The notes beneath the pieces were generated by a model. The model made no database searches. It was given only the letters and a program-made list of their open reading frames with translations, and was not told the DNA's origin. Positions 1-5,591 of a stretch of 6,199 nt of DNA are shown piece by piece (position 1 is the stretch's first letter; each line of letters opens with the position of its first letter). The translations under genes were made by a program, and so were the position numbers. The DNA is from Hyphomicrobiales bacterium. GTDB taxonomy: Bacteria; Pseudomonadota; Alphaproteobacteria; Rhizobiales; Xanthobacteraceae. Where the stretch lies: NCBI GenBank assembly GCA_003133345.1, contig PKXB01000112.1, forward strand, positions 20,869-27,067. Reading direction: 5' to 3'.

Positions 1-216
1 GGCGGCTCGGTCGAGCATTTCAATGACGAGCCGGGGCAGACTTGGCTCGAGCGGGTGACGCGCACCTATCCGGCGGCGGTGTGGCTCAACCCGGTGCCCG
101 AGCCGGAATGGGATTTCACCTATTCGATCCAGATGGTGCGCCAGTTGATGGGCGGGCGGATGTATCCGCTCACCTTGGAGGGGCTGGATCGGGCGATGCG
201 GGAGTTGGTGCGGTGA
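1..216 (+). CDS. CoxE-like VWA-domain protein, 3' end (partial)
   Basis: Frame 1 is open from the window edge to a TGA at 214-216, giving the last 71 residues of a protein whose start lies outside. The visible part contains WLNPVPEPEWDFTYS at about residues 28-42 and the terminal block MYPLTLEGLDRAMREL at about 54-69. In the CoxE-like VWA family, a tryptophan-leucine-asparagine-proline segment and a closing PLTL-x-GL helix form the C-terminal end of the von Willebrand A fold. These proteins usually sit beside a MoxR-type AAA+ ATPase (CoxD-like) and are thought to act as a metal-ion-dependent chaperone pair; in carboxydotrophs the pair matures CO dehydrogenase. The MIDAS motif and the ATPase partner would lie to the left and cannot be seen. 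No hairpin with a T-run follows the stop. The family call is fairly secure from the tail; the substrate is unknown. Confidence 0.8.
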   Translation, partial: GGSVEHFNDEPGQTWLERVTRTYPAAVWLNPVPEPEWDFTYSIQMVRQLMGGRMYPLTLEGLDRAMRELVR

Positions 217-561
217 GAAGATAGGTACGTATTTTTGTGTAAGGGTTACTGACCTTTACCGTTGCGCTGGATCAATGCCGAGCTAGCGAAATCAGTTTAA
301 ACAAAATTCATGGACCGATTTAACAAACCCCGGTTGACGCCCGCGGCTGCGCCCGATGCGCAGCCGGGTACCGTCCGCAACTTGCCGGCGCTCGCGGAGC
401 AGCACGACCTGGTTACGGTCCCGGCCGCCTGGCCGACCGGGGTGTCGGCACTGGCGCAGGCCGTTGACGCCTGCCAGCGCTCCGATAGCGAGCAAGTGTC
501 TACGGATTGGCTGGCGCGCGCCCAGTCCAATCGTGCTGCTGCCGGCTTTCTGCCCGGCTGA
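217..561. other. 345-base stretch with no recognised gene
   Basis: This stretch lies between the CoxE-like stop and the chaB stop. The first 95 bases are visibly richer in A and T than the surroundings and have no clear promoter pair, hairpin terminator or RNA gene. The remainder is GC-rich and open on both strands. The best coding candidate is the plus-strand ORF at 310-561, listed separately with low confidence. The minus-strand frames there give arginine- and cysteine-rich translations typical of non-coding frames. Confidence 0.5.
310..561 (+). CDS. possible small hypothetical protein, 83 aa
   Basis: An ATG at 310 opens 83 codons ending in TGA at 559-561. I do not recognise the product. 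It is rich in alanine, proline and glutamine, with no membrane segment or signal peptide. Codon third positions are mostly G or C, as in the real genes nearby, and the composition is reasonable for a soluble protein, which speaks for coding. Against it, no Shine-Dalgarno sequence precedes the ATG (the upstream bases are A/T-rich), an in-frame TAA lies only three codons upstream at 298-300, and no family signature is visible. Its stop codon directly abuts the convergent chaB stop with no base between. It could equally be a decayed fragment or a chance ORF in GC-rich DNA. Confidence 0.27.
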   Translation: MDRFNKPRLTPAAAPDAQPGTVRNLPALAEQHDLVTVPAAWPTGVSALAQAVDACQRSDSEQVSTDWLARAQSNRAAAGFLPG

Positions 562-768
562 CTAGCGCGCCACCCAGCTATCCCCGGCCTTGACGTACCT
601 GCGCTTGACCGCCGCCCAGGCGATCATGTGGGCGCGCCTTTCGCGATCGGGTTCGCCGGCCTGGGCGGCGAAAGCGTGGTTGAACGCCTCGCGGTAGATG
701 TCCTGCGCGTGGTCGGGCAGATGGTTGCGCACGGAAGGCGGCAGGTCGCCGTTGACGCGGTACGGCAT
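562..768 (-). CDS. chaB: ChaB family protein
   Basis: The product has 68 residues, starting at the ATG at 768 and ending with TAG at 562-564. It matches the ChaB family almost end to end. The N-terminal MPYRVNGDLPPSVRNHLPDH is followed by AQDIYREAFNHAF (residues 21-33), then a short variable linker, then RRAHMIAWAAVKRRY (44-58) and a terminal glycine-aspartate-serine-tryptophan. E. coli ChaB is about 76 residues, so this is full length with a slightly shortened linker. ChaB was named as a regulator of the ChaA Na+/H+-Ca2+/H+ antiporter, but many homologues, probably this one, stand alone, and their biochemical role is poorly defined. No chaA lies in the window. The gene follows the coiled-coil gene on the same strand but is separated from it by a strong terminator, so it should have its own promoter. 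Only a weak purine-rich stretch (GGACCGAGAG) precedes the start. Confidence 0.9.
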   Translation of the reverse strand: MPYRVNGDLPPSVRNHLPDHAQDIYREAFNHAFAAQAGEPDRERRAHMIAWAAVKRRYVKAGDSWVAR

Positions 769-855
769 TCGAAAAGCTCTCGGTCCCCGCCGGGATGACG
801 CGGCCGCAAGCTAGCGGAACTGGCGGCGGCCTGCCTTGCGGTAAATCAATTGACC

Positions 856-889
856 AAAAACGGCATCGCCGGGCGCGGCCCGGCGATGC
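856..889 (-). terminator. Rho-independent terminator of the coiled-coil gene
   Basis: A perfect 12-base-pair stem pairs 863-874 (GCATCGCCGGGC on the plus strand) with 878-889 around a 3-base loop. Read on the minus strand, the stem is followed by CG and then five T residues (860-856). It begins about 20 bases after the coiled-coil stop at 910. The T-run exists only in the minus direction, so it terminates that gene and insulates chaB. Confidence 0.85.
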
Positions 890-909
890 GGCAAGTTCCG
901 TAGCAATCC

Positions 910-2325
910 TTATGCGGCGTTGGCGGCGCGCGGCCGCGCCGGCTCGGCCGGCGCCGGCGGGTTGCGTTGCAGCGCCATCACTTCGCGCATCGCCCGGGAG
1001 AAGTCCTTACGGGCGGTCGCCAGCGCGCCTTCTACCACCGCGCGATCGAGCTTTTCGCGGCGCAACGCCGCGTCGAGTTCGGTGATCTTCTGCTCGGCGG
1101 TCTGCTTCTCGCCGGCGCGCGCGGTTTCCAGCGCGCCGACGCGGTCGGTGAGCGAGGCGTTGGCATCCTCGGCTTGCGCCAGCGCGGCTTCCTTGGCGGT
1201 GAGGGCGCGCGCCAGCGCCCCGTTGCGCTCCATGTAGGCCGAGCGGGTCTGGTCGGCCTCTTTGTATTTGGATTCGTATTCGATGAGCGCGGCTTGCAGA
1301 TTGGAAACCCGCTCCTGCAATTCATTGCGCTCGGTCGCGACTTCGCCGTTACGCCGGTCGTATTCGCGGATCTGTTCGGCGCGGGCGAGCAGCAGCTCGC
1401 GCGCGTCCGCCACCACCTTTTCGAGCGTCGCCGCGCGCGACTGCAGCGAGTCGAACCGCATGTTCTGGCCGGCGCGCTCGCGCTCGTGACGCTCGTTGAG
1501 CTCGTCGAGGGTGGTGACAAGCCGGGCGCGCTCGATGCTCGCTTCGTTGATGCTCGCTTCCGCGTGACGCAGACGGCCCTGCACGGCGTTGAAGCTCGCT
1601 TCGGTTTCGGTCACCTTGCGCGACAGGCGCGCGGCCTCCACGCCCGCTTTGTCGAGCAGGATATGCTGCGCGCGCTTCTCATCATCGGCTATCAGCAGCC
1701 GCTGACGCGCGGCGGTGATATCGGATTCGAGCGCGATAATGCGCTTTTCGGCGGTGACCAGCCGTTCATCGAACCGGCGGTTCTCCTCGCGCAATGCGAG
1801 GCATTCCCCCGTCCGCTGCGCGAGATTCGATTCCAGATCGGCGATCTGCGCGCGCCCGGTGGCGAGGTCGATGGAGAAATCGGTCTTGGTCGTTTCCAGC
1901 GTATGCAGCAGACTCTGCGCGGCGGCAAGATCCTGGCGTTGCGTCTGGCATTCGCGTTCCGAGGCGGCCAGTTTTTTCTCGATGTCGCCGACCTCGTTGC
2001 GCAATTTACCGTAGGCGGTGCGTGTATTGTTGAGCACCGTCTGCAAGCCGACCTTTTCGGTCTTTTCGGCTTCGAAATCGCGCAGCGCCTTGCTGACCGG
2101 ATCGACCAGTTTGCCGACCGCGCTCTTGATGGTGTCGAGCTCATTGATCTTGCTGTTGGCGTCGAGCAGCAGATTGCGCAATGTCTCGTTCTCGCTGCCG
2201 AACTGGGTGCCGAGCGCGGAGAACAATTCCTCGTCGAGTTCGAGCGGGTTATTGCTTGGGGCTGCTGGCTCGTTCGGCTTTTCGGCGGGGCCCGCCTTGC
2301 GGGCGAGAAAGCCAAATCTGCTCAT
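910..2325 (-). CDS. long coiled-coil protein, filament-like (CCRP), 471 aa
   Basis: The frame is open up to 2379, but I place the start at the ATG at 2325. It is preceded by AAGGAA with eight bases of spacing, and the product then begins MSRFGFLARK instead of an arginine-rich stretch. Residues 1-30 are a short polar, proline-rich head. Residues 30-85 are a less repetitive segment (ELDEELFSALG, ENETLRNLLLDANSKI). From about 85 to 455 the chain is almost unbroken heptad-like coiled coil rich in Ala, Glu, Leu, Arg and Gln, with no Walker motif, signal peptide or membrane helix. It ends in a proline/alanine tail. I know of no defined function; such proteins in this group are sometimes labelled chromosome-segregation or ParA proteins, but no ATPase motif supports that. 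A rod- or filament-forming role like crescentin is possible by architecture only. A paralogue lies at the right edge. A strong terminator follows the stop, and a near-CtrA site lies upstream. Confidence 0.92.
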   Translation of the reverse strand: MSRFGFLARKAGPAEKPNEPAAPSNNPLELDEELFSALGTQFGSENETLRNLLLDANSKINELDTIKSAVGKLVDPVSKALRDFEAEKTEKVGLQTVLNNTRTAYGKLRNEVGDIEKKLAASERECQTQRQDLAAAQSLLHTLETTKTDFSIDLATGRAQIADLESNLAQRTGECLALREENRRFDERLVTAEKRIIALESDITAARQRLLIADDEKRAQHILLDKAGVEAARLSRKVTETEASFNAVQGRLRHAEASINEASIERARLVTTLDELNERHERERAGQNMRFDSLQSRAATLEKVVADARELLLARAEQIREYDRRNGEVATERNELQERVSNLQAALIEYESKYKEADQTRSAYMERNGALARALTAKEAALAQAEDANASLTDRVGALETARAGEKQTAEQKITELDAALRREKLDRAVVEGALATARKDFSRAMREVMALQRNPPAPAEPARPRAANAA

Positions 2326-2420
2326 GACAGTAATTCCTTGATTGCGCCGATCCGCCCGGCCGAAGCGACGCCGAATCACCTTGCAAACAATACTATCGGA
2401 ATGAATAACGAACCGCGATT

Positions 2421-2436
2421 GTAAACGAGACGTTAA
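2421..2436 (-). promoter_or_regulatory. candidate CtrA-like box upstream of coiled-coil gene
   Basis: On the minus strand the sequence reads TTAA, seven bases (CGTCTCG), then TTTAC. The CtrA consensus of alphaproteobacteria is TTAA-N7-TTAAC, so one base differs. It lies about 95-110 bases upstream of the start at 2325, a plausible promoter position. No convincing -35/-10 pair was found between it and the gene, although TAGTAT occurs downstream of it. One near-match of this length can occur by chance, particularly in an A/T-richer intergenic region. Confidence 0.3.
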
Positions 2437-2497
2437 TGGCTTGCGGCGGCGGACGAAAAGCCATTTAAGATCAATAGTTTGTGCGCATCGCCGAGGG

Positions 2498-2517
2498 GCG
2501 GGCTACGCCTGCTTTTT
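2498..2517 (+). terminator. orphan plus-strand hairpin with T-run
   Basis: GCGGGC (2498-2503) pairs with GCCTGC (2507-2512), including one G-T pair, around a 3-base loop, followed by five T residues. It has the form of a short intrinsic terminator, but in the plus direction, where no recognised gene precedes it. It sits just beyond the methyltransferase stop, which is transcribed the other way. It may be chance or may end a small plus-strand transcript. Confidence 0.25.
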
Positions 2518-2529
2518 ATGTTCGCGCGC

Positions 2530-3285
2530 TTACGCCCGCTTGGCGATGAACAGCCCTTCGCACAGGCGGAAGGTGAGCTCAGGCCCGGCGCCCTTCGGCT
2601 CCAGCGTAGCTTTCACCTCGGGCGTGAGCTGCGCCAGCATCGCGCGCAGGAAGGCCTGCATGTTGGCGTCGTGGCGGCCGGCCCAGCTCTTGAATTCCAT
2701 CTGTTTGTAGAGCTGCTCCTCGTGGCCGATGGAAAAGCCGTGCGCTTTGAGCGCCGCGCGCCATTCCTCCATGGTCCAGGCGCGCAGATGGCTGGGATCG
2801 CGGAAGCGCTCGAAGGCGTTGACGTAATCGCCGACGCTGCCGGCCGGCACCACGTTGTCCACTACCGCGAATAGCCCGCTCGGCTTGAGCACGCGGTGCA
2901 CCTCGTCGAGGAATTCCGGGATCGAGTCGAAGTGATGCGGCGCGATGCGGGTGGTGACCAGGTCGAAGCTTAAGTCCTCGAAGGGAAGCGCCTCGGCCTT
3001 GGCGTAGGCGGTGCGGACATTGGCAAGGCCGCGCTTGGCGGCTTCGCCTTTGACCATATCGAGCATTTCCTGGGTGATGTCGGTCGCCCACATGCGCTCC
3101 ACATGCGGCGCGAAAGTGTAGGCGACGTGGCCGCCGCCGGTGGCGACGTCGAGCGCACGCCAGGTCTTCTGCGGGGAGGTCAGCGCCACCAGCCGCTCCA
3201 GGCTCTTGCCGAGGGCATGCGGCGTCGAGGTGAGATAGCTGGCGGCGGTCTTGCCGAATTGTTCCTGGACCAGGGTCTTGTTCAT
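2530..3285 (-). CDS. class I SAM-dependent methyltransferase (Methyltransf_11/UbiE-like)
   Basis: The product has 251 residues and probably transfers a methyl group from S-adenosylmethionine to a small molecule in the cytosol. The Rossmann-fold motifs occur in order: motif I ALDVATGGGHVA (44-55), the ribose-binding acidic strand MWATDIT (65-71), the AEALPFEDLSFDLV segment (97-110) and motif IV/post-motif HRVLKPSGLFAVVDN (130-144). The C-terminal half (about 150-251), including WTMEEWRAALKAHGF, is a helical cap that would set the substrate, which I cannot name. The reading frame runs on upstream to 3957, opposite the permease gene, but the ATG at 3285 is preceded by GGAAAG and the family N-terminus (VQEQFGKTAASY) follows it, so this start is favoured. 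The permease terminator lies immediately upstream, so the gene should have its own promoter within about 50 bases; TATATA occurs there without a clear -35 partner. No T-tailed hairpin was seen after its stop. Confidence 0.92.
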   Translation of the reverse strand: MNKTLVQEQFGKTAASYLTSTPHALGKSLERLVALTSPQKTWRALDVATGGGHVAYTFAPHVERMWATDITQEMLDMVKGEAAKRGLANVRTAYAKAEALPFEDLSFDLVTTRIAPHHFDSIPEFLDEVHRVLKPSGLFAVVDNVVPAGSVGDYVNAFERFRDPSHLRAWTMEEWRAALKAHGFSIGHEEQLYKQMEFKSWAGRHDANMQAFLRAMLAQLTPEVKATLEPKGAGPELTFRLCEGLFIAKRA

Positions 3286-3335
3286 GGGCTTTCCGGGTAG
3301 TTTTTGCGTCCGGACTATATAGCGCAAGACATAAG

Positions 3336-3364
3336 AAAAAGCCCTGCATCTTTCGATGCAGGGC
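3336..3364 (-). terminator. Rho-independent terminator of lactate permease gene
   Basis: A perfect 10-base-pair stem pairs 3341-3350 (GCCCTGCATC) with 3355-3364 around a 4-base loop. On the minus strand it is followed at once by TTTTTCTTAT. It begins about 32 bases after the permease stop and ends about 50 bases before the methyltransferase start, so it separates the two genes transcriptionally. Confidence 0.88.
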
Positions 3365-3395
3365 AGTGTTGCACCCAACTCGCAATGGAGGGTGT

Positions 3396-5054
3396 CTAGT
3401 ACACCATTTGGGTGAATGGCGACACGTAGGCCTGCAGCATCACCAGGATGCCGACCAGGCAGGCAAGCGCGATCGAGTGCAGGAACACGAAGCGCAGGAT
3501 CGAGCCTTCGTGGCCGAACCAGTTGGTGGCGGTGGAGGCGACGACGATCGACTGCGCGTCGATCATCTTGCCCATGACGCCGCCGGACGAGTTGGCCGCA
3601 GCCATCAGGATCGGGTTGAGGCCCAGTTGCTCCGACGTGATCTTCTGCAGGTTGCCGAACAGGATGTTTGATGCCGTGTCGGAGCCAGTGAGCGCGACGC
3701 CGAGCCAGCCGAGCAGCGTGCCGAAGAAGGGATAGAGCACGCCGGCGCCGGCGAAGGCGAGACCGAGCGTCGCGTCGATGCCGGACAGCCGGGTAAGCGT
3801 TCCGATCGCTAGCATCGCCGAGATGGTGATGAGCGAGTAGGCGCAGATCTTGATCGTCCGGGCATAGACGGCAACGAGCCGCACCGGCGAGAAGCCCATG
3901 AAGAAGCCGGCGATGATTGCAGCGATCAACATCCCCGAGCCGGTGTAGGACAGCCACGTGAACGAGAACACCGCGCCCTCCAGGGTCGGCTTTACGACGA
4001 CCGGCGGCATCTTATTGATTACGTTATGCAGCTCGGGAACCGCATAGTTCCAGGTGGCGTATGGATTGACGAACGCCTTGAACCAGCCGGTGCCCCAAAC
4101 CAATAGAACGGCACAAACGATGATCCACGGCATGAGCGAGGCCCAGACCTGCGAGCTGGTCGGCTTCGCTCCGGCCGGGCGCGGTGGCGGCATCGTCGCC
4201 GCGGATTCGTCATGGCCGCGCAAAGCCGGCGACGTCCAGATTTTCTTCGGCTGCCAGATCTGCAGGAAACCGACGAGGCAGGCCATCGACACCAGCGAGG
4301 CAACGATATCGACGAACCACGGATTGACATAGTTCGACACCAGGAATTGCGGGACCGCGAAGGAGACGCCGCACACCAGGATTGCGGGCCAGATCGCTAT
4401 CATGCCGCGGAAGCCGGCGAAGGCCCAGATCAGCCAGAACGGCACGATCAGCGAGAAGAACGGCAATTGCCGTCCGACCATCGCACCGAGGATGTAGGGG
4501 TCGATGCCGGTGACGCTGGCAAGACCGGCGATCGGCGTGCCGAGCGCGCCATAGGCGACCGGCGCGGTGTTGGCGATCAGCGACAGGCCCGAAGCCGCGA
4601 GCGGCGAGAAGCCGAGCCCGATCAGGATCGCGCCGGTGACCGCTACCGGGGTGCCGAAGCCGGAGGCGCCCTCGAAGAAGGCGCCGAACGAGAACGCGAT
4701 GAGCAGGAGTTGCAGCCGGCGATCCTGGGTGACGCTGCCGATGGTGGTCTGCAGCGTCTCGAACGCGCCCTTCTCCACCGTCAGCTGGTAGAGGAAGATG
4801 ACGTTCAACACGATCCAGCCGATCGGGAAGAAGCCGGTGACCGCGCCGAGCACCGTCGCGCGTAGCGACATGTTCGCGGGCATGGTGAAGATGTAGATCG
4901 CGATGAGATTGGCCACGATCAACGCGACGATGGCGGCGATATGGGCCTTCACCTTGCCCGACGCGATCAGGACAAGCAGCGTGATCACCGGAAGTGCCGC
5001 GAAACATGTCGACAACGTCGCGTTGCCAAACGGATTATAGACTTGATTCCACAT
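3396..5054 (-). CDS. lldP: L-lactate permease, LctP family
   Basis: The product is a 552-residue inner-membrane protein, the usual length for the LctP family (TC 2.A.14; E. coli LldP 551, GlcA 560). The family imports L-lactate, D-lactate and often glycolate with protons. Hydrophobic segments run through nearly the whole chain, with a hydrophilic cytoplasmic-type loop at about 268-305. Family signatures are visible: FSFGAFFEGASGFGTPVAVT (121-140), LIANTAPVAYGALGTPIAGL (159-178) and, near the C-terminus, NSSGGVMGKMIDAQSIVVAS (488-507). The ATG at 5054 is preceded by a strong G-rich ribosome site (AGGGGGG, eight bases away), and the first residues MWNQVYNPFG fit family N-termini. No lactate dehydrogenase or regulator gene is in the window, so the gene appears to stand alone. 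It ends at a strong terminator. The exact substrate range (lactate or glycolate) cannot be told from sequence alone. Confidence 0.95.
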   Translation of the reverse strand: MWNQVYNPFGNATLSTCFAALPVITLLVLIASGKVKAHIAAIVALIVANLIAIYIFTMPANMSLRATVLGAVTGFFPIGWIVLNVIFLYQLTVEKGAFETLQTTIGSVTQDRRLQLLLIAFSFGAFFEGASGFGTPVAVTGAILIGLGFSPLAASGLSLIANTAPVAYGALGTPIAGLASVTGIDPYILGAMVGRQLPFFSLIVPFWLIWAFAGFRGMIAIWPAILVCGVSFAVPQFLVSNYVNPWFVDIVASLVSMACLVGFLQIWQPKKIWTSPALRGHDESAATMPPPRPAGAKPTSSQVWASLMPWIIVCAVLLVWGTGWFKAFVNPYATWNYAVPELHNVINKMPPVVVKPTLEGAVFSFTWLSYTGSGMLIAAIIAGFFMGFSPVRLVAVYARTIKICAYSLITISAMLAIGTLTRLSGIDATLGLAFAGAGVLYPFFGTLLGWLGVALTGSDTASNILFGNLQKITSEQLGLNPILMAAANSSGGVMGKMIDAQSIVVASTATNWFGHEGSILRFVFLHSIALACLVGILVMLQAYVSPFTQMVY

Positions 5055-5251
5055 GGTTCCGTCCCCCCCTAAGGCCCGCCCGACGCGGCCATATTGCTTT
5101 TTGCGTTTGGATATATGCGCTGGAACAGCGCTAGCGGCTAACTAAAGGACTGGTTCGCGTAAAAAACAAGCAGCTGATTGCGCAGAGCGAATATCTCCAT
5201 AAGTAAAGCTCCGCTACGAAAGTAGCAGGCGGCTGGCTAGCCAATTGATAT
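5055..5251. other. lldP upstream region, 197 bases
   Basis: This gap should hold the lldP promoter and carries no ORF of note. It is A/T-richer than the flanks. It contains a 6-base-pair inverted repeat at 5117-5131 (listed separately), a 10-base palindrome TGGCTAGCCA at 5234-5243, and a small hairpin at 5213-5226 (GCTAC, GAAA loop, GTAGC) after the small membrane gene. That hairpin has no adjoining T-run, so I do not call it a terminator. I could not assign a convincing -35/-10 pair. Confidence 0.5.
5117..5131. promoter_or_regulatory. inverted repeat upstream of lldP, candidate operator
   Basis: GCGCTG, three bases, CAGCGC form a perfect dyad centred about 70 bases before the lldP start, next to the A/T-rich ATATAT on its lldP side. 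The position suits a transcription-factor site. It does not match the TGGT-N-ACCA type of half-sites bound by FadR/LldR-like GntR regulators, so no regulator can be named. Confidence 0.25.
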
Positions 5252-5485
5252 CTATTTGGTTTTGTCGAACCGGTTTGCGTCGTCGTCGTAGCCGTGACGG
5301 CTCGAATAGAACACCAGCCCCATCAGCCCGCCGCCGAGCAGCAGCGAAAACAGAATACCACCAGCCATCGCGAGGTAGCCGTAGACCGGGATCGGGTCGC
5401 CGCCGAGCCGCTCCCAAGCGGCGCCGGCGAACCAGACCGATGCCCCCAGCAAGGCGAATAAAGCGAGGATGATCAGGGTGCGCAT
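5252..5485 (-). CDS. small two-helix membrane protein, 77 aa
   Basis: I do not recognise a named family. From the ATG at 5485 the product has a hydrophobic helix at about residues 3-24 (LIILALFALLG), a short polar loop with WERLGGDPIPVYG (24-36), a second glycine-rich helix at about 37-60 (GGILFSLLLGGGLMGLVFYS) and a charged tail HGYDDDANRFDKTK. Two transmembrane segments with both ends on one side is the simplest topology. The frame continues upstream to 5689, but that extension is a run of Arg, Pro and Thr that overlaps the second coiled-coil gene and looks non-coding, so 5485 is preferred. The ribosome site is weak, and a start at a GTG a few codons upstream cannot be excluded. The gene lies between the second coiled-coil gene and lldP, on the same strand, with gaps of about 106 and 197 bases. 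Confidence 0.75.
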   Translation of the reverse strand: MRTLIILALFALLGASVWFAGAAWERLGGDPIPVYGYLAMAGGILFSLLLGGGLMGLVFYSSRHGYDDDANRFDKTK

Positions 5486-5524
5486 GGGGCCGATATAGGT
5501 CGCGCCGACTATGTACGCTACCCG

Positions 5525-5556
5525 AAAAGCGAACGCGGGACCGATGCCCCGCGTTC
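5525..5556 (-). terminator. probable terminator of second coiled-coil gene
   Basis: GAACGCGGG (5531-5539) pairs perfectly with CCCGCGTTC (5548-5556) around an 8-base loop. On the minus strand it is followed by GC and four T residues. It lies 35 bases after the coiled-coil stop at 5592 and about 45 bases before the small membrane gene. The short T-run makes it weaker than the other two terminators; read-through into the small gene is possible. Confidence 0.55.
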
Positions 5557-5591
5557 CGAAGAAATATTTAGAAGAGTGGCGCCGCGGAGGG

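Noticed and set aside
910..2325. ParA- or SMC-type chromosome-partitioning ATPase
   Set aside because: No Walker A, Walker B or ABC signature motif is present; similarity to SMC is only compositional, through the coiled coil.
967..2424. 485-codon plus-strand open frame opposite the coiled-coil gene
   Set aside because: It mirrors the minus-strand gene in GC-rich, stop-poor DNA. The minus-strand frame has a ribosome site, a coherent coiled-coil protein, a paralogue and a terminator; the plus frame has none of these and its translation resembles no family.
2435..2465. Inverted repeat AATGGCTT / AAGCCATT as a methyltransferase terminator
   Set aside because: The stem is only 8 base pairs with a 15-base loop, and no T-run follows in the minus direction.
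3286..3957. N-terminal extension of the methyltransferase frame into the permease region
   Set aside because: The extension would be antisense-frame translation of lldP, crosses the permease terminator and has an Arg/His-rich composition. The ATG at 3285 with its ribosome site and family-like N-terminus is preferred.
4212..4865. 217-codon plus-strand frame opposite lldP
   Set aside because: The translation is an Arg/Glu/Asp-rich shadow of a membrane protein gene, with no ribosome site or family signature.
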